Assembly (NCBI RefSeq): GCF_023016155.1
Contig: NZ_JALKBG010000006.1
Location: 62,001-126,000, forward strand
Direction: 5' to 3'
Length of the DNA stretch: 64,000 bases
From: Aliiroseovarius sp. F20344
GTDB lineage: Bacteria; Pseudomonadota; Alphaproteobacteria; Rhodobacterales; Rhodobacteraceae
Shown: piece after piece, positions 9,510 through 17,538 of the stretch
Numbering within the stretch: the stretch's first letter is position 1
Layout of the letters: each line of letters begins with the position of its first letter
The notes under the pieces: generated by a model
Told to the model about the DNA's origin: nothing
Seen by the model: only the letters and a program-made list of their open reading frames with translations
Databases searched by the model: none
Program-made: the position numbers and the translations under genes

Positions 9510-9713
9510 ATTTTTCTCCCGTTGGTGGTCTTTTCACGCCTTTTTCCCTGATTTTGCGGGTTGCTTGGCGCATTGACGCGTTACAAAGCTAGACACCTAC
9601 CTGCTTCACAGCAATTAGAATTAACTGCATCTAGCTTCAAAAAAATTGAAATCACGATATGTGAATTCATCGCCCGTATTATATTCTTCCTCCTGATATC
9701 TCTGGTTCACAAC

Positions 9714-10892
9714 TCAAAGAATGACTGGCAGCTCGCGTGCTGCCCGTTCCGTTAGCAAGGTTGATCCTTGCGCGCCGACGACGATGTTTTCTTCGTGTAC
9801 CATCATGTGTCCATTTCCGTATGACAGTGATGGCTCGATCGTCAGCACCATGTTTTCAACAAGGACTGTTTCGTCAAACGCAGCGTGCGAAGGTTGCTCG
9901 GTCAGCTGCATTCCCAGCCCATGGCCAAGCCGCCCGATATCGCCGCCAGAGCTGTCTATTTCGGAAATGACCGCCGACATCGCCATGAACAGATCGCGAC
10001 ATGTATTGCCGGGCTTCGCGGCCTCTATTCCGGCCTGCGTTGCCCGCCATAAAACGTCATAAGCACGTTTCGCATCATCGCTGGCATGGCCGATGGCCCA
10101 GTTTCGATCAAAGTCGCAGAAATAGCCATCCCATGTGCAACCCGTATCCAGCATAAGCACATCACCGCCGTGCAGAGGACGCTGCGACGGGGGCGAAATC
10201 ACATCGGCATATCCACCTTGATCTGCCGCGCCGACCACATAGGGCGCATCATCCGCCCCCAAGCCAATCGCGGCAAGACGGAACCGACGGAAAACCTCTT
10301 CCAGTGGCAGACCTTCATAGATCAGCTCGGGCACTTTGCCAAATGCGGTCGAACCTATCCCGCAAATATAGCCAAGCTTTTCGATCTCGGCGTCGGATTT
10401 GACCATGCGCAGACTCTGCACAAGGCCCGTTGCATCGCCCACATGTAGACCCGGCAGCGCCGCCATCAACCGCTCCCAATCGCCCAAGGGCATCCTGAGC
10501 AGTGTCTCGTGGCCCTTCATCACTCCGATCTTCTCACCGGTTTCAGAAAGTGGCGCCAACAGCTCAGTTAAAAGGCTGATCCCGTCGTCTTCCGGCGTCG
10601 GCGCGCTCCATGTCCGGATATCGTCAAGCCAGCTACGGCGCATCAGTTCGGCGCCGATCTCGGGGATCACAGCGACCGGCTTGCCTCTTGCCGGTACAAA
10701 CACAAACCATGGCCGCGTCGGGCTTTGCCAAAAGAGCGTGTGAAACCCGGTGAAATACCGCACCTCTTGTTCGCTCATCAGCAACAGGCCAGCGAGGCCC
10801 GTTTCGGCCATTTGCGCCTGCGCCTTGGCGGTGCGTCGACGAAACTCATCATCCGCAAAACCGCGCTCTGGAGCTGTGTTGAAATCCTTCAT
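9714..10892 (-). CDS. M24 family metallopeptidase/hydrolase (Xaa-Pro peptidase-like)
   Basis: Protein of 392 residues with an N-terminal creatinase-like domain and a C-terminal pita-bread domain. All five metal ligands are visible: two Asp in LDTGCTWDGYFCDFDRNW, His in GHGLGMQLTEQPSH, and Glu in TIEPSLSY and MVHEENIVV. Retained ligands argue for a metal-dependent hydrolase rather than creatinase, which lacks metals. I prefer the ATG at 10892; the frame can be extended only to a TTG at 10910. It follows the GntR regulator by 14 bases in the same direction and so is probably in the same regulon as the divergent dioxygenase operon. Substrate unknown: a peptide or an amide bond of an N-methylated compound are options. 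Confidence 0.8.
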   Translation of the reverse strand: MKDFNTAPERGFADDEFRRRTAKAQAQMAETGLAGLLLMSEQEVRYFTGFHTLFWQSPTRPWFVFVPARGKPVAVIPEIGAELMRRSWLDDIRTWSAPTPEDDGISLLTELLAPLSETGEKIGVMKGHETLLRMPLGDWERLMAALPGLHVGDATGLVQSLRMVKSDAEIEKLGYICGIGSTAFGKVPELIYEGLPLEEVFRRFRLAAIGLGADDAPYVVGAADQGGYADVISPPSQRPLHGGDVLMLDTGCTWDGYFCDFDRNWAIGHASDDAKRAYDVLWRATQAGIEAAKPGNTCRDLFMAMSAVISEIDSSGGDIGRLGHGLGMQLTEQPSHAAFDETVLVENMVLTIEPSLSYGNGHMMVHEENIVVGAQGSTLLTERAARELPVIL

Positions 10893-10906
10893 GCCAGTTC
10901 CGCCTC

Positions 10907-11689
10907 TCAAGCCTTGCCTTGATCTTGCCGGGACACAATCGCATGCGCTGAAAACTCGGCCATTTCACCGCGCCAGACCTGACGTCCGAAACAAAACGGA
11001 GTTCCCTTGTCATCGCGGATAACCTGTTCCAGCTCGATCACTGTGTGGCTGGAAGCGATGTTCAGTAGCTGTGCCTCGAATGCCTGCACGCCACGCATTC
11101 GGATCACGATATCGCCAGTGTTTGCCAACGTATTATAACTCTTCTCAAGGATCTGCGTCGTAGATTGCCGTAAATTACGGTTCAGAAATCCTGGGAAGCG
11201 TTCGGCGATCAGATACTCGGTTTCGATGAAAATCGGATGTTTTCCAGAATGAAAAAGCCGAGTGTATTCGAACACGCCGCACCCTTCGGGCTGCTCAAGT
11301 AGTGAAGCAAGACGTGTATCGGCAAAACTCTCGGCTGTTTCGACGACTTCAATCTCCAGATCAACTTCGCTCGCTTGGGCGGTTGTTACAAAGCTGACCA
11401 TATTGCTGACGTTGTAATTAAGCCGTTTGGGCGACACAAAGCGACCACGCCTGTCAGCGTTATAGACAAGCCCTTCGGTTTCCAACGCTTCAAGGGCGCG
11501 TCGGCCAGTCATACGACTGACCCCATATTGCTCTGAAAGGCTGCGTTCCGAGGGCAGAATGTCATGCACGGTCAGATCACCCCGATGGATCTGGTCGCGA
11601 ATTTCGTTGGCAATCTGAAGAAAACGCGGACCGACTGAAGACCCTACCTTACCGTCCTGTTTGCTTCGCCTATCTAGCAAAATCTGCAT
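10907..11689 (-). CDS. GntR family transcriptional regulator, HutC/UTRA type
   Basis: Regulator of 260 residues. A winged helix-turn-helix (residues about 25-90: LTVHDILPSERSLSEQYGVS then a recognition helix MTGRRALEAL) is followed by a UTRA effector domain. It is divergent from the PhyH-led operon and upstream of the M24 gene. Two identical 12-bp palindromic cores, TGGTATATACCA, in the 141-base divergent region are its likely binding sites. The Shine-Dalgarno of the ATG at 11689 is poorly spaced (GAGG directly adjacent), so the start may be leaderless or slightly different. Confidence 0.88.
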   Translation of the reverse strand: MQILLDRRSKQDGKVGSSVGPRFLQIANEIRDQIHRGDLTVHDILPSERSLSEQYGVSRMTGRRALEALETEGLVYNADRRGRFVSPKRLNYNVSNMVSFVTTAQASEVDLEIEVVETAESFADTRLASLLEQPEGCGVFEYTRLFHSGKHPIFIETEYLIAERFPGFLNRNLRQSTTQILEKSYNTLANTGDIVIRMRGVQAFEAQLLNIASSHTVIELEQVIRDDKGTPFCFGRQVWRGEMAEFSAHAIVSRQDQGKA

Positions 11690-11718
11690 CCTCGAATCAT
11701 GCCGTGTTTGGCAGCGTA

Positions 11719-11734
11719 TTTGGTATATACCAAA
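11719..11734. promoter_or_regulatory. GntR operator 1 (16-bp perfect palindrome)
   Basis: TTTGGTATATACCAAA is a perfect palindrome 30 bases upstream of the GntR start codon. Its core TGGTATATACCA recurs exactly at 11800-11811. HutC-subfamily GntR regulators typically bind GT-N(x)-AC palindromes of this kind, so autoregulation is likely. Confidence 0.75.
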
Positions 11735-11756
11735 CCAATCAAGGTATTTCTTTTTG

Positions 11757-11812
11757 TTGACACGCAGCGATCCGGTCTCGTTAACTGATACCGTTCATCT
11801 GGTATATACCAG
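11757..11812 (+). promoter_or_regulatory. Promoter -35 element and GntR operator 2 upstream of the PhyH operon
   Basis: A consensus-like -35 hexamer TTGACA lies at 11757-11762, with a weak -10 candidate TTAACT at 11781. Operator 2, the perfect palindrome CTGGTATATACCAG, occupies 11799-11812, between that -10 and the ribosome site GGAGG of the first dioxygenase gene. Its centre is 79 bp from the centre of operator 1. The position downstream of the -10 suggests repression relieved by an inducer. Confidence 0.65.
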
Positions 11813-11830
11813 TATCAGGAGGGATTCGAA

Positions 11831-12700
11831 ATGGGCTTGTTAACACAAGAACAAAAAGACACGTTTTGGCGTGACGGCGTGCTGGTTGTTGAAAATGCGG
11901 TTACTGTAGACGAGCTGATGGCGCTGAGAACAGAGTTTTCCAGCTGGGTAGAAGAAAGCCGCGCCCATGATGGAGATTATGGCGAAACGCTGGATGGCCG
12001 TCCGCGGTTTGACCTACAGCCGGGCCACAGCGCCGAGACTCCGGGCCTGCGTCGCGTGCAATCCCCGGAAGAAGTCTCCGAGGTATTTGCCAAAACCATG
12101 CGCACGGCCAATACCGTCGATTTCTGCGCCGAGCTTATTGGCCCCGGCATCCGCTTTCACCACGGTAAGGTAAACTCCAAACTGCCCGGCACCGCGACGC
12201 AAGTGAAGTGGCATCAGGATTTCCCGTTTGAACCTATGACAAACGATGACATGATTACGGCCTTGTTGTTCATCGACGACGTAACACTCGAAAACGGTCC
12301 GCTTGAAGTGCTTCCCGGAACCCACAAGGGTCCGATCCATTCGCACTGGCATGACGGTGTATTTACTGGTGCCGTTGACGACGCGATCATAGAAGCGCAA
12401 CACGACAAAATCGTGAAGTGCACGGGCAAGGCTGGATCCGTCTGCCTGATGCATGCCAATCTGCTGCATGGTTCGGCCCCCAACCTGTCGGATCAATCGC
12501 GTACGCTGTACATCACCACTTACTACGCGGAAGATGCGATTGAGCTCAGCCCAAACCACCTGCCCAGCACTTTGACCCATGAACTGGTGCGCGGCGAAGC
12601 CAGCGGGCGCGTGCGCTGCACTCCATACGAAATGGAGCTGCCCGCCGTTCCCAAGGCGACATCCTTCTTTGCGCAACAAGAAGGGGCAGACATGGGCTGA
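11831..12700 (+). CDS. Phytanoyl-CoA dioxygenase family Fe(II)/2-oxoglutarate oxygenase
   Basis: Protein of 289 residues. The iron triad is intact: H128 and D130 in KWHQDF and H213 in LLHGSAPN, with R224 in SRTLY for 2-oxoglutarate. PhyH enzymes hydroxylate small molecules, including osmolytes and phosphonates, and can drive N- or O-demethylation. It lacks the WHSDFETWH motif of ectoine hydroxylase, so EctD is excluded. It leads an operon with a racemase-superfamily enzyme, a DMGDH-like flavoprotein and a second PhyH, and has a strong GGAGG ribosome site. Substrate unknown; an N-methylated amino acid or betaine is a reasonable inference from the neighbours. Confidence 0.85.
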   Translation: MGLLTQEQKDTFWRDGVLVVENAVTVDELMALRTEFSSWVEESRAHDGDYGETLDGRPRFDLQPGHSAETPGLRRVQSPEEVSEVFAKTMRTANTVDFCAELIGPGIRFHHGKVNSKLPGTATQVKWHQDFPFEPMTNDDMITALLFIDDVTLENGPLEVLPGTHKGPIHSHWHDGVFTGAVDDAIIEAQHDKIVKCTGKAGSVCLMHANLLHGSAPNLSDQSRTLYITTYYAEDAIELSPNHLPSTLTHELVRGEASGRVRCTPYEMELPAVPKATSFFAQQEGADMG

Positions 12701-12725
12701 GGCCCTGTCCGATGGAACCCAAGCC

Positions 12726-13502
12726 ATGAGCACAGACGATCACATCGAAACGCTAGAGTTCAAGACCGATGACGGGCTTGGCGCACGTGCGTGCCTTGGA
12801 CTGATCGTGTTGCAAACCGACCAGACCATCGAGCATGAGTTCTCCACCGTTTTCGAACAAGTCAGCGACGTGGCGCTTTACAAAGCGCGCATTCCCAATG
12901 CAATGGATGTCTCGCCCGCCACGCTGCGCCAAATGGCGCTGGACTTGCCTCGCACTGCAGCGTTGCTACCACCAAGTTTTGATTTCGACGTGATCGGCTA
13001 TGCCTGTACGTCAGGAGCAACGATGATCGGCGAAGATCAGGTGGACGCCCTTATTCGCGAGATACACCCGGAGGCCAAAACAACCAACCCAATCACCGCG
13101 GTAAAAACCGCTCTTGGGACACTGGGGCTAGAGCGCATCGCGCTGGTCACACCCTATCCAGTCGATGTTACTTTGGAAATGCAGGACAACCTGCGGCGCG
13201 CCGGATTTCAGACCAACGCGGTGGCCTCGTTCAATCAATCCGACGATTTCACGGTGGCGCGGATCACCTCTGACAGCATTCTGAATGCTGTTCTGCGTAT
13301 TGGCGCGCGCGATGATATCGATGGCGTGTTCGTCTCGTGCACCAGTCTTCGCGCCCTGCAAGTGATCGCCAAGGCAGAAGACTTGCTCGGCAAGCCCGTT
13401 ATCTCCTCTAATCAAGCCCTTGCATGGCACATGATGCGGCGCGCCGGAGTGTCTGACATTCCCTCAAACGCTGGGCACCTTTTCAGCACCAACATTTCAT
13501 AG
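12726..13502 (+). CDS. Asp/Glu racemase-superfamily protein (maleate isomerase/EutA/arylmalonate decarboxylase-like)
   Basis: Protein of 258 residues starting at the ATG at 12726, 25 bases after the dioxygenase stop. Both catalytic cysteines of the superfamily are present: C94 in GYACTSGAT and C205 in VSCTSLRAL. This two-cysteine pattern fits maleate isomerase and the EutA-type proteins found in ectoine-utilisation clusters. Those proteins isomerise or racemise small dicarboxylates or related acids. The rest of the ectoine pathway genes are not seen here, so a different substrate is likely. The open frame extends upstream to 12579 but overlaps the dioxygenase and is not used. Confidence 0.8.
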   Translation: MSTDDHIETLEFKTDDGLGARACLGLIVLQTDQTIEHEFSTVFEQVSDVALYKARIPNAMDVSPATLRQMALDLPRTAALLPPSFDFDVIGYACTSGATMIGEDQVDALIREIHPEAKTTNPITAVKTALGTLGLERIALVTPYPVDVTLEMQDNLRRAGFQTNAVASFNQSDDFTVARITSDSILNAVLRIGARDDIDGVFVSCTSLRALQVIAKAEDLLGKPVISSNQALAWHMMRRAGVSDIPSNAGHLFSTNIS

Positions 13503-13516
13503 AACAGGACCAATTC

Positions 13517-15934
13517 ATGGCCAATACTCTTCCCTCCCACGCGCAGGTCGTGATCATCGGTGGCGGCATTCACGGCTGTTCCGTGGCGTACCACCTTGCA
13601 AAGGCAGGTTGGAAAGACGTGGTCCTACTTGAGCGGAAAACGCTGACCAGCGGAACAACTTGGCACGCGGCGGGGTTGGTTGGACAGTTGCAGGGCAGCC
13701 ATTCGACAACCGCCTTCGCCAGTTATGGCGTCGAGCTTTTGCAGGAAATCGAGGCCGAGACCGGTCAGAACCCGGGCTTCCGCCAATCCGGGTCTATTTC
13801 AATCGCGGTTAACGAAGAACGACTGGCCGAGTTGAAACGCAAAGCGGATTTCGCATCGCTGTTTGGTGTCGAAGCGCATTATATGGAAACGGCTGAAATC
13901 GCCGAGCGTTGGCCCCTGATGAACGCCGAAGGGGTCTTGGGTGGCATCCATATGCCGTCGGACGGTTCGGCCAATCCAATCGACTTAACTCAAGCGCTGG
14001 CCAAGGGTGCCCGTATGCACGGCGCCAGTATTCGCGAAAACATCAAGGTTGAAGAAGTTTTGACGGCAGGTGGCAAAGTCACCGGGGTCCGCACCGATCA
14101 GGGCACGATCACTGCCGATGTTGTGGTCAATTGCGGTGGTATGTGGGCGCGTGAACTGGGCCGCCAGAACGGTGTGGGCGTACCGCTCCATGCCTGCGAG
14201 CACTATTACCTCGTGACCGAACCCATTCCGGACCTGCCGTCTGACCTACCGGTGCTGCGGTCCTATTGCGATGGCACCTATTGGAAGGAAGACGCCGGCA
14301 AACTGCTGTTTGGTTTCGCACATTTTCACGCCAAGGCTTGGGCAAAGGATGGCATTCCCGACAGCTTTGAGTTCGACAGCCTACCGTTCGTCGAAGACGA
14401 TGTGATGGAAGTATTGGAACTTAGCATGAATCGGGTGCCAATCCTGCAAGAAACCGGCATCCGCACATTCTTTAACGGGCCAGAAAGCTATTCGCACGAC
14501 GGTCGCTTTACGCTTGGCGAAGCGCCGGACCTCAAGGGCTATTACGTGCTCGCCGGAGTCAATTCGACCGGTATTCAATCTGGTCCCGGCGCGGGCAAGG
14601 CGCTTGCCGATTGGATCATGGCGGGCCACCCACCGATGGACCTTGCCGAGATGGACCCCGCCCGCATCGAGGACTGGCAGGCGCGCGATCCCTACCTGCA
14701 AAAACGCTGCCCTGAAACGCTGGTGCTGACTTACGCGATGCATTGGCCCGGTCGTCAACGCGAGGCCGCGCGTAACCTGCGCCGCACACCGTTTTATCAC
14801 CCGATGAAAGCACGCGGTGCTGTCTATGCCGAGGCGCAGGGCTGGGAGCGCCCCGGCTGGTTTGCCCCAGATGGCGTTGAGCCGAAGTACGACTATTCCT
14901 TCCACCGCCCCAGCTGGTTCGAACACGCGCAAGCAGAGCAGATAGCTGCACGCGAAGGCGTAGCGATGATCGACTATTCGATGCTTGGAAAGCTGATGGT
15001 CGAAGGTCGAGACGCCGAAACCTTTCTGCAACGGGTATGTGCCAACGACATGGCCATGCCCGTCGGACGCGTGGCCTATTCACTGATGCTCAATGAACGT
15101 GGTGGTATTGAAAGCGATGTAACGGTGGCGCGTCACAGCGAAGACAGCTTTATGGTGATGAGTTCTATCTCTCACACCCGCCGTGATCGGGACCACCTGA
15201 CGCGCCACATCCAGCCCAATGAGGATGTCCGCCTGCGCGATGCGACGTCCTCTTACGGCGTGCTTTCTATTGCAGGGCCAAAAGCGCGTGATCTTCTGTC
15301 TGCGGTGACGGATATCGATCTGTCGGACGCGGCCTTCCCGTTCAACAGCTTCCAGTATTTCCACATCGGTCACGCACCGATCTTTGCGCAGCAGCTGTCC
15401 TACACCGGCGAACACGGCTGGGAGATTTTCATCACCCCAGACTTCGCAGAGCATGTGTTTGAAGTGCTCATGGAGGCAGGTGAACCTCTTGGCCTAAGGC
15501 TCGTTGGTGGCGAGGCGCTTAACGCGTTGCGCATCGAAAAAGGGTTTCTACACTGGGGGCACGACATGTCCTACACCGAAGCGCCGCACCAGGTCGGCCT
15601 TGGGTTCACCTGCAAACCAAACAAGGCGATCCCTTTCATTGGGCGTGACGCGTATCTCAGCCGCAAGGCCGAGGGTAAAGGCCCGTTCCTTTGCCACATC
15701 AAGCTCACCGAAACCGAGCCGCTGCTGCACCACAACGAGCCGGTCCTGCGCGACGGAAACGTCGTTGGCTTTGTCACAAGTGGGGCATTTGCCTACGCAC
15801 AAGATACCTCTGTCGGGTTGTGCTTTGTCTCGACATCCGAAGGCAGAGCGTCGCTGCTAAGCGGTGAGTATTCGGTCATGGTGGAAGGCAGGGCAATCCC
15901 CGCCCAGCTGAGCCTAAAGCCCTTCTTGGCGTAA
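13517..15934 (+). CDS. Dimethylglycine/sarcosine dehydrogenase-like FAD enzyme with aminomethyltransferase (GcvT) domain
   Basis: Protein of 805 residues with two halves. Residues 1-400 are a DAO-type FAD oxidoreductase with VVIIGGGIHGCSVAYHLA (dinucleotide site) and TTWHAAGL, where H50 matches the covalent FAD histidine of DMGDH. Residues about 430-800 are a folate-binding GcvT fold (SLMLNERGGIESDVTVARH). Such enzymes oxidatively remove an N-methyl group and pass it to tetrahydrofolate. It lies 14 bases after the racemase-like gene, inside the GntR-controlled operon. The neighbouring betaine transporter supports an N-methylated substrate, but dimethylglycine, sarcosine or another methylamine acid cannot be told apart by eye. 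Confidence 0.88.
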   Translation: MANTLPSHAQVVIIGGGIHGCSVAYHLAKAGWKDVVLLERKTLTSGTTWHAAGLVGQLQGSHSTTAFASYGVELLQEIEAETGQNPGFRQSGSISIAVNEERLAELKRKADFASLFGVEAHYMETAEIAERWPLMNAEGVLGGIHMPSDGSANPIDLTQALAKGARMHGASIRENIKVEEVLTAGGKVTGVRTDQGTITADVVVNCGGMWARELGRQNGVGVPLHACEHYYLVTEPIPDLPSDLPVLRSYCDGTYWKEDAGKLLFGFAHFHAKAWAKDGIPDSFEFDSLPFVEDDVMEVLELSMNRVPILQETGIRTFFNGPESYSHDGRFTLGEAPDLKGYYVLAGVNSTGIQSGPGAGKALADWIMAGHPPMDLAEMDPARIEDWQARDPYLQKRCPETLVLTYAMHWPGRQREAARNLRRTPFYHPMKARGAVYAEAQGWERPGWFAPDGVEPKYDYSFHRPSWFEHAQAEQIAAREGVAMIDYSMLGKLMVEGRDAETFLQRVCANDMAMPVGRVAYSLMLNERGGIESDVTVARHSEDSFMVMSSISHTRRDRDHLTRHIQPNEDVRLRDATSSYGVLSIAGPKARDLLSAVTDIDLSDAAFPFNSFQYFHIGHAPIFAQQLSYTGEHGWEIFITPDFAEHVFEVLMEAGEPLGLRLVGGEALNALRIEKGFLHWGHDMSYTEAPHQVGLGFTCKPNKAIPFIGRDAYLSRKAEGKGPFLCHIKLTETEPLLHHNEPVLRDGNVVGFVTSGAFAYAQDTSVGLCFVSTSEGRASLLSGEYSVMVEGRAIPAQLSLKPFLA

Positions 15935-15966
15935 TCTCACGGCAAATAAGGGAAAGGGCAAAGAGC

Positions 15967-16794
15967 ATGGGAAAGAAACTGACTGACGCGCAAATCGAAG
16001 CATTTCACCGTGACGGATTTGTATCCCCAATCGATGTCTTTAGCGAAGAAGAGGCGCTTCGACTGCGCAACGCGCTGGAATCCGCAGAACGGAAATGGCC
16101 TGAGGCCTTTCAGGGTGCGGCGCGTAACAATGCTCACCTGAACATCACCTGTCTGGATGAAATTGCCCACAACTCGAACCTCGTTGACGCAATTGAAGAC
16201 CTGATCGGGCCGAACATTCTGAATTACGGCACAGTCATCTTCATCAAAGAACCCAAGGATCCGGGCTTTGTCAGCTGGCATCAGGATGCGCGCTATATGG
16301 GGCTTGAACCGCATGTCGGAGTGACAGCATGGGTGGCGCTCTCAACCGCCGATGATGAAAGCGGCTGTATGCAGATGATTCCGGGCAGCCAACATGAGAT
16401 CAGAGATCACAATGACACTTATGGCGAGCAGAACATCCTCACCCGCGGGCAGGAGGTTCCCGATGTCGACGAAAGCAAAGCCGTCTCGACACCTTTGCGC
16501 CCGGGTCAGATGTCAATCCACAGCGCGCAAGTGATCCACAGCTCGCAGCCCAACCGCAGCAATGACCGCCGTATCGGTTTCGTCATTCAGTCCTACATAC
16601 CACCACATGTGCGCCAAACCGTAATGGAAACCGGCGCCCAATTGGTGCGCGGCACTGACACCGAGGGAAACTTCAAACCTCTGTCGCGCCCTAAAACGGA
16701 CATGCACCCGGAAGACCTGGCAGCAAAAGAATGGGTCAATGAAGTTTGGGCTGAGATTTTGTATCAGGGCGCTACGAGGCGACGGGACTATTAA
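15967..16794 (+). CDS. Second phytanoyl-CoA dioxygenase family oxygenase of the operon
   Basis: Protein of 275 residues with a complete active site: H105 and D107 in SWHQDA, H191 in VIHSSQPN and R201/R202 in RRIGF. It is only distantly similar to the first PhyH of this operon, so the two probably act on different intermediates. The ATG at 15967 follows the flavoprotein stop by 32 bases, with a GGGAAAGGG ribosome site upstream. It appears to be the last gene of the operon; no strong terminator was found immediately after it. Confidence 0.85.
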   Translation: MGKKLTDAQIEAFHRDGFVSPIDVFSEEEALRLRNALESAERKWPEAFQGAARNNAHLNITCLDEIAHNSNLVDAIEDLIGPNILNYGTVIFIKEPKDPGFVSWHQDARYMGLEPHVGVTAWVALSTADDESGCMQMIPGSQHEIRDHNDTYGEQNILTRGQEVPDVDESKAVSTPLRPGQMSIHSAQVIHSSQPNRSNDRRIGFVIQSYIPPHVRQTVMETGAQLVRGTDTEGNFKPLSRPKTDMHPEDLAAKEWVNEVWAEILYQGATRRRDY

Positions 16795-17538
16795 CTATCG
16801 GTTGCACCGGAATAGCTAGCGGAACAGGTGTCGCCCGACCTTGGCCAATACTGTATCATTCCATTTGAAACAATGCGCGCACAATAGAAATGCGCTATCT
16901 GAACTTCGGCGATTGAACGCTAAAAAGCGGATTGGCTGCCTTCTCCATGGCGCGCGTTGCTTTTCGCCAACTCGACCATACCGCAGCATCTGTCGGAATT
17001 GGGCTCAGAGCTGTCCTTCGCGGCAACAACCTCGAATGTCCGAAATGGGCCCGAAGCGGGCTTCACGCAACGGGTAAAATCCGCTTTGTGTATTTCCTCG
17101 GCCACCAACACAGAGCAATACGAATTTCGACAAAATGCAGTAAAACTGAATATATTGCACCGTTCACCATGCATTTCACCAACCCATCATTTAGTTCATT
17201 TCCGTCAACCTTAATGCAATTAAATCAACTGGCCGGACAAACTCATCTCGCCTATGGCATGCGGAAGGGCAGCGGTTCGACCCTGTTAGGTTCCACCAAA
17301 TCTCTTTCCCAATTTTGATAATGGTTTGAAGTGGTTAAGCGGCACTCGTTTACCAATCGCATACTTTGTCACCAATTTGCCTGAATTCCTGCTGCATTGC
17401 ATCCTTCAGATGATTGCTGACCATCTCAACAGAACGTGCGAATTTGCTTGGTACGCTCTAAATTGGTAGGAACACTTCGAAGATGCTGCCAAAATCAGGC
17501 GAGCGGTCCGAGATGCATTTGTCAACGCTCTGAAGTTT
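16795..17538. other. 744-base intergenic region without a convincing gene
   Basis: Open frames here are short, without ribosome sites or recognisable domains. The part around 16930-17100 (for example GAATGTCCGAAATGGGC) resembles the short decayed dispersed repeats often found between roseobacter genes, but this is only a visual impression. No tRNA, inverted repeat or insertion sequence end was recognised. Confidence 0.4.

Noticed and set aside
9714-10892. Creatinase, ectoine hydrolase or DMSP lyase DddP as identity of the M24 protein
   Set aside because: All five metal ligands are kept, unlike creatinase, and the signature segments around the histidine differ from DoeA/EutD and DddP as I know them. 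A general M24 call is safer.
11831-12700. Ectoine hydroxylase (EctD) as identity of the first PhyH protein
   Set aside because: The diagnostic WHSDFETWH motif is absent (KWHQDFPFEP instead) and no ectABC genes are nearby.
16795-17538. Small genes in the gap before the cytochrome c peroxidase
   Set aside because: Candidate frames are short, overlap on several frames, and lack ribosome sites or domains.
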